A stretch of DNA of 64,000 nucleotides from Psychrobacter cibarius (GCA_030686115.1 CP131612.1:2232001-2296000); one strand, 5' to 3'. Shown: positions 35,515 to 45,944, numbered from the stretch's first letter. Translations and numbers: made by a program. Notes: generated from the letters alone by a model not told the origin.

Positions 35515-36327
35515 TTAGACGCAGTCCGCTAAAAAGGTGTTAATCACTCGATTGACCTGCTCAGGCTCTTCTACGGTGGCGGTATGACCAGCGCCCTTGA
35601 TCACTGCCAATTTAGACCCTGCTATCGCAAAATGCATACGTTCAGCCTTTGAGTAAGGGGTTGCTGTGTCCTCATCACCGACCACGATTAATGTCGGCAC
35701 CGTAATACTCCCTAGCTGATCGTAGGTGCCTGCCCGCTCAATAACGCCCATCGTTGCCTTAATAACTCCGCCTTTGCGATTGCCTTGTAGCATCGTTAAC
35801 CACTGCTTACGATCAGACTTACGCAACTTATCTGTCAAAAAAGTATTGCCAAACATAATAGGCATGACCTTGTTACTCACGCGTTTGAGACCCAACCAAC
35901 GAATGGCTTTGACCAGCTTACGATACTGCGGCACGTTTTTGGGATCTTCAGGATCAGCAGAAGTCTCTAACAGGGTAAGCGACAGCAATAGCTCAGGGCG
36001 TTTGAGTGCGACACGCTGGGCGACAAACCCGCCCATCGATAACCCTAACAAATGGCATTTATGAATATCTAGTGCCTCTAATAATGCCAATGTATCCTCG
36101 GTTAAGGTTTCCATATCATAGCCAGACTTAGTTATTTCAGACTGACCTTGTCCCCGAAAATCAAACGTAATACAGCGATAACCAGCTTTGAAGTACTCGA
36201 CTTGCTTGTCAAATAGGTGCGTATTCCACAGTAGACCGTGGGCAAATACCATGATGGGTTTTTGCTTATCGTTTGGCGCGCTGTCTTCGTAATAAAGTTC
36301 AACATTATTGACATTAATAATTGGCAT
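35515..36327 (-). CDS. Alpha/beta hydrolase
   Basis: A 270-residue alpha/beta-hydrolase-fold protein. The nucleophile is S97 in GLSMGG; the acid is the Asp in VVGDEDTATP near residue 215 and the His lies in GAGHTATVE near residue 249, which completes a triad. The oxyanion-region motif AHGLLWNTHLF fits the esterase/3-oxoadipate enol-lactonase-like group. There is no signal peptide. I choose ATG 36327 because AAGGA lies at proper distance; GTG 36333 is too close to it. Substrate unknown. A MITE-like element sits just upstream. Confidence 0.85.
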   Translation of the reverse strand: MPIINVNNVELYYEDSAPNDKQKPIMVFAHGLLWNTHLFDKQVEYFKAGYRCITFDFRGQGQSEITKSGYDMETLTEDTLALLEALDIHKCHLLGLSMGGFVAQRVALKRPELLLSLTLLETSADPEDPKNVPQYRKLVKAIRWLGLKRVSNKVMPIMFGNTFLTDKLRKSDRKQWLTMLQGNRKGGVIKATMGVIERAGTYDQLGSITVPTLIVVGDEDTATPYSKAERMHFAIAGSKLAVIKGAGHTATVEEPEQVNRVINTFLADCV

Positions 36328-36799
36328 AACCACTTCCTTGTTGGTTTAATAAATAAAAAATCAGTCTTTTAAAACCTGCCTTCTAGGGCGTCTCTTCATT
36401 TTAAAAATGGTAAAAAAAATAAGATAAATTGCCACCAAACAAGGAAAATAGCACAAATAATATCGAGATATTCATCAGCTATTTGACGCAGTTTGGCAAA
36501 ATTTAGCCATTTTTAGCACATGTAGAGAATGCTCGATTGCATTGAGGACATGCCTTAGCATAATTCAACCTTTCTACAGATAGTAGCCTTATTTTTGAAT
36601 GGTAGGTTTAATAATTTTAGCAATATGATAGCAGCAAAAAACACCATACCTGAATCATGTCTTAAGCGCGCACAGATCCTGCTTTTATAATAAGCTCAAA
36701 CTGCTATAGTATTTGGCATTGCATTATTTGTCACATTTACTGCCAATAGCTAGTGTTACCAAAAACGTTTTATAGAAAACTCAATTAAGGATATCAACC
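36328..36799. other. Intergenic region with MITE-like element
   Basis: 472 bases between divergent genes, of which 36383-36558 is a MITE-like repeat (separate entry). The remainder is AT-rich leader of the enoyl-CoA hydratase gene. Confidence 0.7.
36383..36558. repeat. MITE-like element, copy 2
   Basis: 176-base element bounded by CTAGGGCGTCTCTTCA and TGAGGACATGCCTTAG, which pair imperfectly. Its interior aligns with copy 1 at 9813-9977, sharing TTTTAAAA-TGGTA, AATAATATCG, CAGCT-TTTG and GGCAAAATTTA-CCATTTTTA. No coding capacity. It is more diverged at the ends than copy 1. Confidence 0.75.
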
Positions 36800-37597
36800 A
36801 TGTCACACCCTCTCGTCGAATATCAAATAGAGAACCATATCGCAACCATCACGATGAACGATCCCAAAACACTGAATGCCTTTAGCACAGTGCTAAAAGA
36901 TGCCATGATGAATGCACTGACGAATGCAGACGAAGACAAAGACGTCAGAGTCATCATCCTGCAAGGCGCAGGCAATAACTTTTCAAGTGGCGGGCATATC
37001 GGTGAGATGTTAGAAAACGGCATGGAAAGCGAGGCACTGTCGAATAAGCTAAATTTCATGGTTGGCGAAGTCGCTGAGATTAGCTTAAAGTTGCGTAATA
37101 TTCATAAGCCTATTATCGCCAAATTAGAAGGCGCAGTGGCAGGTGCTGGCATGAACTTGGCACTGACTTGTGATTTTCGCATAGCCGCTGACAATGCCAA
37201 ATTTGTGCAAGCCTTTGTCAATATCGGTCTAATACCAGATGCTGGCGGCATTTATTTACTGAATCAATTGATCGGTGTGGCTAAAACCACTGAGATGGTC
37301 ATGCTTGGCGATAAACTCAAAGCGGAAGATATGGCACGCTTAAACTTGGTTAATGATGTGGTCAGTAGCGACGAGCTGGATGCTAGCGTATTAGCCTTAG
37401 CAACGCGCCTGAGCAATCTGCCCGGAAAAGCATTGGCGTCAATGAAGCATATGATTAACACGCACGCTTATATGGGTCTCAATGAAGCGCTCGATATGGA
37501 AGTAGATCAACAGACCATGCTTGCCAAAACGGATGATTTTAGAGAAGGTATTACTGCATTTATGGAAAAACGTAAGCCAGTTTATCAAGGTAAATAA
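36800..37597 (+). CDS. Enoyl-CoA hydratase/isomerase family protein
   Basis: A 265-residue crotonase-fold enzyme acting on acyl-CoA thioesters, most likely a 2-enoyl-CoA hydratase. Seen are ATITMNDPKTLNAFS at the N-terminus, the oxyanion-hole segments FSSGGHIGEM near residue 60 and KLEGAVAGAGMNLALTCDFRIA near residue 108, and FVNIGLIPDAGGIYLL near 138. The hydratase position after the second oxyanion segment holds Asp rather than the usual Glu pair, so the true reaction (hydratase, isomerase or hydrolase) is not settled. ATG 36800 follows AAGGATATCAACC. Single-gene unit with a strong terminator. Confidence 0.87.
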   Translation: MSHPLVEYQIENHIATITMNDPKTLNAFSTVLKDAMMNALTNADEDKDVRVIILQGAGNNFSSGGHIGEMLENGMESEALSNKLNFMVGEVAEISLKLRNIHKPIIAKLEGAVAGAGMNLALTCDFRIAADNAKFVQAFVNIGLIPDAGGIYLLNQLIGVAKTTEMVMLGDKLKAEDMARLNLVNDVVSSDELDASVLALATRLSNLPGKALASMKHMINTHAYMGLNEALDMEVDQQTMLAKTDDFREGITAFMEKRKPVYQGK

Positions 37598-37631
37598 TAA
37601 CCTTATAACACTCTGTTTTGCGCTATCATCA

Positions 37632-37661
37632 AAAAGGCTGCCTAATGGCAGCCTTTTTTTT
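37632..37661 (+). terminator. Rho-independent terminator
   Basis: AAAAAGGCTGCC-TAAT-GGCAGCCTTTTTTTT, a perfect stem with long T-run after the enoyl-CoA hydratase gene. Confidence 0.93.
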
Positions 37662-37723
37662 AGGGTCATACAATATCAAGAAAATTCTGTATTAAGCATA
37701 TCTTTAAGTAACACTTTTAACTC

Positions 37724-38167
37724 TTAAGAATCAGAGGCTGTCTTATAGTGATGCGGTAAGGTAAATATCTTGTCAAAACCCAAGGTAAAGATAAAGGTAT
37801 AAACCAAGAAAAATAGCAGTAACGCCGCTTCCATCATAAAGGCTTTGATTAAACCAACGTCATACCAAATCATATATAGCGGTAAGCAAATCAATACTAA
37901 TCCGCCTTCAAATCCTAATGCATGCGCACTGCGAATGAGTAAGGTACGCTTTGCCACCTGCTTACGACGTTCCCACGCTTCAAAAGCTGTATTGTATAAG
38001 AAGTTCCAAATCACCGCTGCTAATGACACCATCACAGCAACTGGTAAGGATTCTGCCGCGTCGCTACCGCTCAGCTTCATCAATACGAAAGTAGAAGAAA
38101 TGATAGCGATAATCTCGAAGATAGTCACATAGACGATACGACGTTTGAGTGGGGATAAAGTAATCAA
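37724..38167 (-). CDS. PACE-family efflux transporter (AceI-like)
   Basis: A four-helix inner-membrane protein made of two bacterial-transmembrane-pair units. The marks are LKRRIVYVTIFEIIAIISS at the first helix, the WNFLYNTAFEAWERR motif after helix two (about residues 62-76), and the repeated pattern RSAHALGFEGGLVLI at helix three with the acidic residue needed for proton coupling. PACE proteins such as Acinetobacter AceI export chlorhexidine and polyamine-like diamines. The frame has no ATG ahead of the first helix; TTG 38167 with GGAG seven bases ahead gives the family length of 147 residues, whereas TTG 38212 would add 15. Natural substrate unknown. Confidence 0.87.
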   Translation of the reverse strand: MITLSPLKRRIVYVTIFEIIAIISSTFVLMKLSGSDAAESLPVAVMVSLAAVIWNFLYNTAFEAWERRKQVAKRTLLIRSAHALGFEGGLVLICLPLYMIWYDVGLIKAFMMEAALLLFFLVYTFIFTLGFDKIFTLPHHYKTASDS

Positions 38168-38372
38168 CCAAGACTCCAGAGCACTTGAGCGTAAACAAAA
38201 AGTGCCTATCAAAGTATCGGTCCGTCCCGAGATAGAAAAAATAGATTCAGTACAGAGCCACGGTTTCCGCCTGCCCTTATATTATACAGAAGATAGGTTA
38301 AAAAATCAGTTATCACATTTGTAAACAGGTATAAGCAATTCTATTAACGATTGGCACCTGTTTTCAAACGGA

Positions 38373-38828
38373 TTATTTTGCTGGCGGGCCCCATTGATTG
38401 ATTTCAGGCTTGGTATCGCTTGCTAAAAATACCAGTAGTATAATGGAGCCTATCAGTGGGACAACGCCTATCAAAAACCACCATCCTGAGCGGCTCGTGT
38501 CATGTAAGCGGCGGATAGTGACGGCAAGCCCAGGCAGAAATAAACCCAGCGCTGCGACTATATAAAATAAACCTGTCTCTGAGCTGAATATGATGGCATC
38601 TAGTATCATAGCAATGATGACCACTCCCATCTGTACTAGAAAAAAATACCAATACTCTTTGCGCCTTGCGCGACCTGAGAAATTGGTATAATTTCTCAGG
38701 CCTTTTTTGAACCAGTCGATGATGCCATAGTTTGCTTCAGCGCTATGATTATTAGCCATTACAGAGTTGTTCAAAGGTGGCGGCGTCGCTTTATCAAGCA
38801 TACTTCTACTTTCTATCGGATTTGTCAT
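38373..38828 (-). CDS. DUF805 domain membrane protein
   Basis: A 151-residue protein with about four membrane segments. DUF805 is indicated by the sequence FSGRARRKEYWYFFLVQMGVV (about residues 54-74), the IRRLHDTSRSGWWFL motif near residue 105 and the terminal segment of glycine/isoleucine-rich helix followed by NQWGPPA. About 45 hydrophilic residues precede the domain. The family's function is unknown; it occurs widely as a small inner-membrane protein. A single gene between the PACE gene and acnB, on the same strand. Confidence 0.87.
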   Translation of the reverse strand: MTNPIESRSMLDKATPPPLNNSVMANNHSAEANYGIIDWFKKGLRNYTNFSGRARRKEYWYFFLVQMGVVIIAMILDAIIFSSETGLFYIVAALGLFLPGLAVTIRRLHDTSRSGWWFLIGVVPLIGSIILLVFLASDTKPEINQWGPPAK

Positions 38829-38943
38829 TTTTAGTCTCTAAAGGTGAAAGTCGCTGATTAAGAATTAATGAGCAGCTTGCATTATAATTACCCAATAAAA
38901 GTTTGCAAACACTTATTGATATTTTTGAACTTTTAACATAACG

Positions 38944-38976
38944 AAAAACCCCGCATCATCACGATACGGGGTTTAT
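38944..38976 (-). terminator. Rho-independent terminator after acnB
   Basis: On the minus strand, AAACCCCGTATC...GATGCGGGGTTTTT forms a strong GC stem with T-run, 35 bases after the acnB stop. Confidence 0.9.
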
Positions 38977-39008
38977 TTTTATCTTACTAATTAGCTTTAA
39001 AGCAAATA

Positions 39009-41612
39009 TTAGGTCAACTGAGCAACGTTAATTTTGTCGGCTTCTTCAGTATAAGAATCCATACGATCGAAGTTCATGTACTGATACACTTCCTCGCCCA
39101 TGCTATCAAGCATACCAGCGTACTGCTGATATTCTTCGTTGGTTGGCAACTTACCAAGTACCGCTGCTACGGCTGCAAGCTCTGCAGAAGCTAGGTATAC
39201 GTTAGCGCCTTGACCCAAACGGTTCGGGAAGTTACGAGTTGACGTCGATACCGCCGTAGACTTCGGTGCGATACGTGCTTGGTTACCCATACATAGTGAA
39301 CAACCTGGCATCTCAGTACGAGCGCCGGCTTGAGCGTAGATGTTGTAGTAACCTTCTTCCATCAATTGACGCGCATCCATTTTAGTTGGTGGCGCAATCC
39401 ATAGACGAGTCTTTAGGCTTCCTGCTGGTACGTCTTGTAGCAGTTTGCCCGCAGCGCGGAAGTGACCGATGTTGGTCATACATGAGCCAATAAACACTTC
39501 ATCAATGGTATCGCCAGCGACATCAGCCAATGTTTTTGCATCGTCTGGATCGTTTGGACAGCAAAGGATAGGCTCTTTGATAGTGCTCATATCGATAGTC
39601 ATATCGATGGCGTATTCTGCATCAGCATCAGCACGCAATAGGCTTGGGTTTGCTAGCCATTCTTGCATCTGCTCGATACGACGGCTAATCGTACGCGCAT
39701 CGCCATAGCCTTCTGAGATCATCCATTTTAGAAGGGTAATGTTTGAGTTTAAGTACTCAGTCACTGACGCTTCAGACAAGGTGATGGTACAACCAGCAGC
39801 ACTACGCTCAGCTGAGGCATCAGATAGCTCAAATGCTTGCTCAGCGGTCAAGTCTTCTAGACCTTCGATCTCAAGGATACGACCATTAAACTCGTTGATT
39901 TTGCCTTTCTTATCAACGGTCAATAGACCTTCTTTAATCGCTTGATAAGGAATCGCATGTACTAGGTCACGCAACGTGATACCAGCCTGACGTTCGCCAA
40001 CGAAGCGTACACGGACAGATTCAGGCATATCTAGAGGCATAACACCAGTCGCTGCGGCAAATGCTACCAGACCAGAACCAGCTGGGAACGAGATACCCAT
40101 TGGGAAACGCGTATGCGAGTCACCACCAGTACCAACGGTATCTGGCAATAGCATACGGTTCAACCAGCTATGAATGATACCATCACCTGGACGTAAGCTT
40201 ACGCCGCCACGGTTCATGATAAAGTCAGGTAGTGTGTGCTGAGTCTCAACGTCAACTGGTTTTGGATAAGCGGCAGTGTGACAGAATGACTGCATTACTA
40301 AGTCTGCTTGGAAACCTAGGCAAGCCAAATCTTTTAGCTCATCACGAGTCATCGGACCAGTCGTATCCTGCGATCCTACAGTCGTCATTTTAGGCTCACA
40401 GTACATACCAGGACGTACGCCCTCTAGACCACAAGCTTTACCGACCATTTTTTGCGCTAGGGTAAAACCTTTACCCGTATCAACTGGCTCTTCTGGCTTA
40501 GCAAAGATATCTGAATGTCCAAGACCCATGTATGCGCGAGCACGATTGGTCAAACCACGACCAACGATCAATGGAATACGACCGCCAGCACGAACTTCAT
40601 CAAGCAATGTTGGTGAGTTCAATTTGAACGTAGACAACACTTCATCTGAATCATGTTTAGTGATTTTGCCTTCATAAGGATAGATGTCAAATACATCACC
40701 CATGTTTAGGTTATCAACGGCTACTTTTTCGATTGGCAATGCGCCAGAATCTTCCATAGTGTTAAAGAAGATAGGAGCGATATTGTTACCAAGTACTAGA
40801 CCGCCGCCACGTTTGTTTGGCACGTTAGGGATATCATCGCCCATGAGCCACAATACTGAGTTGGTCGCAGATTTACGGCTAGAGCCTGTACCTACCACGT
40901 CACCAACATAAGCGAGTGGATGGCCTTTTTCTTTTAACGCTTCGATTTGCTTCATTGGACCGACAACGCCCTCTTCGTCAGCCGTGATGCCGTCGCGAGA
41001 GTTTTTGTGCATAGCCAATGAATGCAATGGGATATCAGGACGGCTCCACGCATCTTGCGCAGGCGACAAGTCATCAGTGTTGGTTTCGCCAGTCACTTTA
41101 AACGTCGTGTAAGTCGTCTTTGCTGGCACAGCATCACGGTTCAAGAACCATTCAGCGTCAGCCCAAGATTGAACCACTTCTTTAGCGATAGCATTGCCCG
41201 CTTCTGCTTTTTCAGTCACGTCATTGAACGCGTCAAACACCAGTAATGTCTTTTTCAACGCTTCAGCAGCATCTTGTGCCACTTCCGCGTCATCCAGTGC
41301 AGCAACCAATGGTTGAACGTTGTAGCCACCTTGCATCGTGCCTAGGATTTGAACGGCTTTTTGCTTGCTAATAAGTGGTGAAGAGGTTTCACCCTTAAGG
41401 ATCGCTGCTAAAAACGCTGCTTTAACGTAAGCCGCTTGGTCAACGCCAGCAGGAATACGGTTTTCTAGCAGGTTCATCAAGAACGCATCTTCGCCTGCTG
41501 GTGGATTCTTTAGTAGTTCAACCAACTCTGCTACTTGTTTTTCATTCAGTGGTAGCGGAACCGTTCCTAGCTCAGCACGTTCTTCGACATGTTTACGATA
41601 AGCTTCTAACAC
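39009..41612 (-). CDS. acnB: Bifunctional aconitate hydratase 2 / 2-methylisocitrate dehydratase AcnB
   Basis: TCA-cycle aconitase that interconverts citrate and isocitrate through a 4Fe-4S cluster. The 867-residue length matches AcnB (E. coli 865). The N-terminal HEAT-like region ([16 protein letters not shown]..., to about residue 160), the swivel domain (about 165-380, with [16 protein letters not shown]) and the catalytic part (about 390-860) are in AcnB order. Cluster cysteines are visible in [13 protein letters not shown] and [30 protein letters not shown] is the aconitase signature. It is the main housekeeping aconitase; apo-AcnB can also bind mRNA in other bacteria, which cannot be judged here. 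Confidence 0.97.
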   Translation of the reverse strand: MLEAYRKHVEERAELGTVPLPLNEKQVAELVELLKNPPAGEDAFLMNLLENRIPAGVDQAAYVKAAFLAAILKGETSSPLISKQKAVQILGTMQGGYNVQPLVAALDDAEVAQDAAEALKKTLLVFDAFNDVTEKAEAGNAIAKEVVQSWADAEWFLNRDAVPAKTTYTTFKVTGETNTDDLSPAQDAWSRPDIPLHSLAMHKNSRDGITADEEGVVGPMKQIEALKEKGHPLAYVGDVVGTGSSRKSATNSVLWLMGDDIPNVPNKRGGGLVLGNNIAPIFFNTMEDSGALPIEKVAVDNLNMGDVFDIYPYEGKITKHDSDEVLSTFKLNSPTLLDEVRAGGRIPLIVGRGLTNRARAYMGLGHSDIFAKPEEPVDTGKGFTLAQKMVGKACGLEGVRPGMYCEPKMTTVGSQDTTGPMTRDELKDLACLGFQADLVMQSFCHTAAYPKPVDVETQHTLPDFIMNRGGVSLRPGDGIIHSWLNRMLLPDTVGTGGDSHTRFPMGISFPAGSGLVAFAAATGVMPLDMPESVRVRFVGERQAGITLRDLVHAIPYQAIKEGLLTVDKKGKINEFNGRILEIEGLEDLTAEQAFELSDASAERSAAGCTITLSEASVTEYLNSNITLLKWMISEGYGDARTISRRIEQMQEWLANPSLLRADADAEYAIDMTIDMSTIKEPILCCPNDPDDAKTLADVAGDTIDEVFIGSCMTNIGHFRAAGKLLQDVPAGSLKTRLWIAPPTKMDARQLMEEGYYNIYAQAGARTEMPGCSLCMGNQARIAPKSTAVSTSTRNFPNRLGQGANVYLASAELAAVAAVLGKLPTNEEYQQYAGMLDSMGEEVYQYMNFDRMDSYTEEADKINVAQLT

Positions 41613-42052
41613 AATAGTCGTCCTCGTCAGTTGGGAGTATTAGTACATTACGTGGGTAGTCAGCATGACCGCCTGCGTCTATATACTAGATGGAATAATT
41701 ATTGGTGCAATCATAGCTTAAAACGCTCTAAATGTTAATGGCTCAGCCTTTAAAAGGCTCATAAAGCGGTTATAAAGGGCTCATATTGAACATTTATTAT
41801 ATAAATAGTACCATCAACAATATGATTGAGCAGCCTTTCACAATCGATATACAGCTTGTCATTTTAGTCAAGCACCCCTCGATTTATGATTAAATAAAGA
41901 CGCTGTGACTGCTAGACGCTTTGTAGGATATTATTTGATAAAATATCATCTTGATACGATAGCTTAGAGAAAATATCACTTAGAAAAATAACGCTTGAAA
42001 AAACAACTTTTATTAACCATATACTAAACGAATAAACATTAAGGATGATGAT
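41613..42052. other. Intergenic region between acnB and the CMD gene
   Basis: 440 AT-rich bases between divergent genes. It must hold the acnB promoter, but I cannot pick one with confidence. A minus-strand reading frame (41912-42217) overlaps the next gene in antisense and has no family resemblance, so it is not called. Confidence 0.6.
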
Positions 42053-42508
42053 ATGGATAGTAGTGCAATGGAAAACAAAAATAGAGAAAACAGCCATATG
42101 GAAAACAGCCATATAAAGAGCAACGCTAATTATCAAAACGGTCTGAAAGTTCGCACCGAAGTAATGGGTGAGGCACATGTCAAACGCTCGCTTGACAGCA
42201 CGACTGGATTTACCCAACCATTACAAGACTGGATTATCGAACACGCTTGGGGCAGCACATGGCAAGATGACTCAGTATTGCCACGCAAATACCGCTCATT
42301 AATCACCATCGCTTTTTTAATTGCGCAAAAAAGCCCCACTGAGCTAAAAGGGCACATTCGAGGTGCCATCAATAATGGCGCAAGTGTCGCTGAGATTCGA
42401 GAAGTATTAATGCACAGCTTGCCTTATTGCGGGGCACCTGCTACTCAAGAAGCGTTTCGTGCTGCCATAGAAATCCTGAATGAGTTGGATATTGATATAG
42501 ATATTTAA
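42053..42508 (+). CDS. Carboxymuconolactone decarboxylase (CMD) family protein
   Basis: A 151-residue AhpD/CMD-fold protein. The C-terminal part matches 4-carboxymuconolactone decarboxylase-like proteins: LPRKYRSLITIAFLIAQ, ELKGHIRGAINNGASVAEIREVLMH and YCGAPATQEAF with the conserved Cys-Gly. The CXXC of AhpD is absent, so a peroxidase-partner role is unlikely; a PcaC-like lyase or unknown role is more probable. There are no protocatechuate genes around it. The first 20 residues contain a short repeated peptide (ENSHM, ENSHI) encoded by a 15-base tandem repeat. ATG 42053 follows AAGGATGATGAT. Confidence 0.83.
   Translation: MDSSAMENKNRENSHMENSHIKSNANYQNGLKVRTEVMGEAHVKRSLDSTTGFTQPLQDWIIEHAWGSTWQDDSVLPRKYRSLITIAFLIAQKSPTELKGHIRGAINNGASVAEIREVLMHSLPYCGAPATQEAFRAAIEILNELDIDIDI
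42086..42115 (+). repeat. 15-base tandem repeat in the N-terminus of the CMD gene
   Basis: Two copies of GAAAACAGCCATAT plus one base, differing only at the last position (G versus A). It encodes ENSHM-ENSHI. In frame, in the variable tail of the protein. Confidence 0.85.
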
Positions 42509-42602
42509 AACTATGGTTGCGAGACAAACCATAGTAGCCTTAATGATCCACCTCAAAATGATCAGTTAAACATTATTCATTGAAAATTAGCCCCTAAGTT
42601 TC

Positions 42603-42611
42603 TGCTATAAT
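42603..42611 (+). promoter_or_regulatory. Extended -10 promoter before lipA
   Basis: TGCTATAAT is an extended -10 (TGn plus consensus TATAAT) about 70 bases ahead of the lipA start. A TTGAAA at 42580-42585 is a possible -35, though the 20-base spacer is long. Confidence 0.55.
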
Positions 42612-42682
42612 GTCCTCACTCACAACACATTCTAATAATTCCATAAACCCTTATACTATAAAGGGTTAAGAGATACTTTATT

Positions 42683-43726
42683 ATGACAACTGCCGTACAA
42701 ACACATGTGCCTGCTGCTAAGGTCAAACCTAAAAAAGCCATTCAAGGCGAAAAACTACGTGGCTATGATAAAGTTGCCCGTATCCCAATTAAAGTGATTC
42801 CGACCATCGAGGCCAAGAAAAAGCCAGATTGGATTCGAGTCAAGATGTCCTCGCCTGCTGAAGTGGCTCGTATCAAAGCCACCTTGCGCGAGCAAAAACT
42901 CTATACCGTCTGTGAGGAAGCGGCCTGCCCTAACCTGCCGCAGTGCTTCGCTGATGGTACGGCAACCTTTATGATTATGGGCGACATCTGTACCCGTCGC
43001 TGTCCGTTCTGTGACGTTGGTCATGGTCGTCCTAATGAGCTAGATGCAGATGAGCCGCGTCACACTGCCGAGACTATTTTAGGTTTGCAGCTTAAGTATG
43101 CGGTAATCACCTCTGTGGATCGTGACGATCTAAAAGATGGCGGCGCGATGCATTTCGTTGAAGTGCTCAATGAATCTCGCGCACTTAGCCCGAATTGCCT
43201 CATTGAAATATTGGTGCCTGATTTCCGTGGTCGTATGGATATCGCGCTAGACTTGTTAACTGAAACACCGCCAGATGTCTTTAACCATAACATCGAAACC
43301 GTGCCGCGCCTGTATAAAGCGTTCCGTCCAGGCTCTGACTACCAGCATTCGTTAGATTTGCTTAAGCTCTATAAAGAGCGTCGCCCTGATATCGCGACCA
43401 AGTGCGGTTTTATGGTTGGCCTTGGTGAGACTGAAGAAGAGATTTATGCATTGCTTGATGATTTAAAAGCGCACAATGTGGATATGATTACGGTTGGTCA
43501 GTATCTGCAACCTAGTAAAAACCACGCGCCTGTCGATCGTTATGTCCATCCAGACGAGTTCCAGCGTTATATGGATTATGGTAAAAAAATCGGCTTCTTT
43601 AACATTTGGGCAGGCCCAATGGTACGCTCAAGCTACTTTGCCGATCGTCAATATTACGGTGAAGACTGCCCTGCACCGATTCGTAGCAAAAAAGCATTGG
43701 CAGCAGAAGGCAAACTTGGCTGCTAA
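42683..43726 (+). CDS. lipA: Lipoyl synthase LipA
   Basis: Radical SAM enzyme that inserts two sulfurs into octanoyl groups on lipoyl domains. The radical SAM triad is C103-X3-C107-X2-C110 (CTRRCPFC), and the auxiliary cluster cysteines are C77, C82 and C88 in [12 protein letters not shown]. The ending [14 protein letters not shown] with a serine ligand (RSSY) is typical. At 347 residues it is slightly longer than E. coli LipA (321) through a basic N-terminal tail of about 35 residues. Terminator follows at 43774. lipB is not in the window. Confidence 0.97.
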   Translation: MTTAVQTHVPAAKVKPKKAIQGEKLRGYDKVARIPIKVIPTIEAKKKPDWIRVKMSSPAEVARIKATLREQKLYTVCEEAACPNLPQCFADGTATFMIMGDICTRRCPFCDVGHGRPNELDADEPRHTAETILGLQLKYAVITSVDRDDLKDGGAMHFVEVLNESRALSPNCLIEILVPDFRGRMDIALDLLTETPPDVFNHNIETVPRLYKAFRPGSDYQHSLDLLKLYKERRPDIATKCGFMVGLGETEEEIYALLDDLKAHNVDMITVGQYLQPSKNHAPVDRYVHPDEFQRYMDYGKKIGFFNIWAGPMVRSSYFADRQYYGEDCPAPIRSKKALAAEGKLGC

Positions 43727-43773
43727 GTGTTGGGGTTTAATGAGCTAATGCTTCAAACTTAAGCTGAGCATGT

Positions 43774-43813
43774 AAAAAGGGTGAATAACAGTTTATGTTA
43801 TTCACCCTTTTTT
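43774..43813. terminator. Bidirectional terminator between lipA and the TRAP operon
   Basis: AAAAAGGGTGAATAAC / GTTATTCACCCTTTTTT, a 16-base stem with a 7-base loop and A/T runs on both sides. Confidence 0.92.
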
Positions 43814-43853
43814 ATGACTCTAATGAATTATTAAAACCTTCAACCGCAACGCC

Positions 43854-45944
43854 TTAAATGGTTAAAGTTGGCGTTGGCTCGCCACTGTTTCTAGTATTAA
43901 GGATGGCGATAGCAATAACGATCACACCACCCACTAGACCAGTCGTTATTCCAGGATAGATTAATAGCAAAGCTCCGATTGCCAAAACAACGCGTGTTAC
44001 TGGGCTCATATCGCTTTTAAAATAACCCTCTAATGCTGCACTAAGTGCGAGAACACCTGTAATTGACGTCAATACTACCGTGATAATATCGATAATAGGT
44101 GGTAGCGGGAAGTCCTTAGCAGTTACCGCAAGCCCAGTAGGATCAATCATTAACATCGCTGGACTATAGATAAACATAAACGGCACGATAAATCCGGCGA
44201 GTGCCAATTTGAGCGATAAAAATCCTGTCTTCATCGGATCGCCACCAGATATACCCGCACCAGCAAAGGCGGCTAGACACACGGGCGGTGTAATATTGGC
44301 AAAAATACCAAAGTAGAAAACAAACATGTGCGCCGACAAAATTGGAATATCAAAACCAGCTAATGCTGGTGCTGCCATCGTTGCCGTAATAATATAGGCA
44401 GGAATAGACGGCAGTCCCATGCCCAATACCATCGAGGCAAGCATGGTCAAAATGAGCGTGAAAAATAATGACCCTGCACCAAGTGTGACAATTGATGAGG
44501 TCATCACCGTTCCAAAGCTGGTTAGACTCACGACTCCGATGATAATACCGACAACTGCACAGGCAGCCATTACTGCTAGCGACTGGCGTGCACCATCTTC
44601 TAATGCCCCCAAAATATCAGAGAAACCCATTCTAGTTTCTTTGCGCAGCATACTGACCACGACAGTAAAACCAATGGTATAAGCCGCTGCATAACCAACG
44701 GGCACATTTCTGATTAATAAGAAAATCAAAAATACAATCGGTAGCAGCATATGACCGCGGGCTTTTAACACTTCTTTCACGGCTGGCAAGCTTTCTTTAG
44801 CGATACCTTTTAGATCGCGACGACCAGCGCGAAAATGCACCTGCGCAATGACGCCCAGATAATACAATATCGCTGGCAATAAGGCCGCCAACGCAATTGT
44901 GCTATACGGCAAGCCTGTTGTCTCCGCCATGATAAAGGCACTCGCGCCCATAATTGGCGGTAATATTTGCCCGCCAACAGAGGCACTTGCCTCAACGGCA
45001 CCCGCAAAATCTTCGTGGTAACCAACCTTTTTCATGAGTGGAATGGTAAAGGCACCAGTACTGACCACGTTTGACAAAGCAGAGCCATTAATACTACCCA
45101 TAAAGCCACTGGAGATGACCGCTACTTTTGCCGGACCACCTTTTTTATGACCCGCAATTGCCAATGCTAAATCATTAAATAGCTGTCCCATCCCTGAGCG
45201 CGCTAAAAACGCACCAAAGAGAATAAACAAAAAGATAAAAGTGACCGATGCACCAATCGCAACAGAGTATAAGCCTTCGGTTTTTAGGAATAATTGACCA
45301 AAGATATCACCCATGTCATAAGGACGCGTCAGCAGCCTATCGGGCATAAAGTCTAAGTGGCTGACAAACGGATACGCCAAAAATATCCCTGCCAATATCG
45401 GTAAAATCCAACCTGTGATACGACGACTGCCTTCTAATACGCAGACCACCGTAATCAGCGAAAATATTACATCCATCTGATTGGCCATACCGCCACGTGA
45501 GGTCACGATATCTTGATATTCATATATCAGATAAGCCATCCCAGACAATGACAGGGCAAACCATATCCAGTCATACCATGCCACGCGCTGACGGCTGCTT
45601 TTTTTACTTGCGGGGAAAATTAAGAAAATTAAGGCAAAACCAATGCCCACGTGTACAGAGCGCTGTAGCAGCGCTGGCATGGGATTAAAGGTGATATATA
45701 AATGAAACAGTGAATATAAAATGCAAAGTCCAGCGATAAAATACTTCACTGGTCCTTGAGTGATGTGCCTTGTGATGGATTCTCTATCATACTTTTCTAA
45801 TATGGCTTTATTGTGGGCTTGCGCCTCAAGTTCAGCGTCAACCTGAGTATCAGCATCCGTGTTGGAATGTATAGGCAAGTCGTTATTGATATGGTTATCT
45901 GACATCGTTGTCACATTATTGTGATCCATCACTTGGGAGTTCAT
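43854..45944 (-). CDS. TRAP transporter fused permease (DctQ-DctM type), TAXI class
   Basis: Permease of a TAXI-type TRAP transporter, driving import with an ion gradient. The 696-residue protein begins with a hydrophilic acidic N-terminus (about 65 residues), followed by a DctQ-like four-helix part (about 80-220) and a DctM-like part of about 12 helices. Family marks are GAFLARSGMGQLFNDLALAI and the MGSINGSALSNVVSTGAFTIPLM segment, and later LGMGLPSIPAYIITATMAAPAL and NITPPVCLAAFAGAGISGG. ATG 45944 is supported by AAGGAT; an ORF extension to 45980 would cover that ribosome-binding site. The start overlaps the DUF1850 gene's end by 29 bases. Confidence 0.93.
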   Translation of the reverse strand: MNSQVMDHNNVTTMSDNHINNDLPIHSNTDADTQVDAELEAQAHNKAILEKYDRESITRHITQGPVKYFIAGLCILYSLFHLYITFNPMPALLQRSVHVGIGFALIFLIFPASKKSSRQRVAWYDWIWFALSLSGMAYLIYEYQDIVTSRGGMANQMDVIFSLITVVCVLEGSRRITGWILPILAGIFLAYPFVSHLDFMPDRLLTRPYDMGDIFGQLFLKTEGLYSVAIGASVTFIFLFILFGAFLARSGMGQLFNDLALAIAGHKKGGPAKVAVISSGFMGSINGSALSNVVSTGAFTIPLMKKVGYHEDFAGAVEASASVGGQILPPIMGASAFIMAETTGLPYSTIALAALLPAILYYLGVIAQVHFRAGRRDLKGIAKESLPAVKEVLKARGHMLLPIVFLIFLLIRNVPVGYAAAYTIGFTVVVSMLRKETRMGFSDILGALEDGARQSLAVMAACAVVGIIIGVVSLTSFGTVMTSSIVTLGAGSLFFTLILTMLASMVLGMGLPSIPAYIITATMAAPALAGFDIPILSAHMFVFYFGIFANITPPVCLAAFAGAGISGGDPMKTGFLSLKLALAGFIVPFMFIYSPAMLMIDPTGLAVTAKDFPLPPIIDIITVVLTSITGVLALSAALEGYFKSDMSPVTRVVLAIGALLLIYPGITTGLVGGVIVIAIAILNTRNSGEPTPTLTI

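Noticed and set aside
41912..42217. Minus-strand frame overlapping the CMD gene
   Set aside because: Antisense to a recognisable gene and without a ribosome-binding site.
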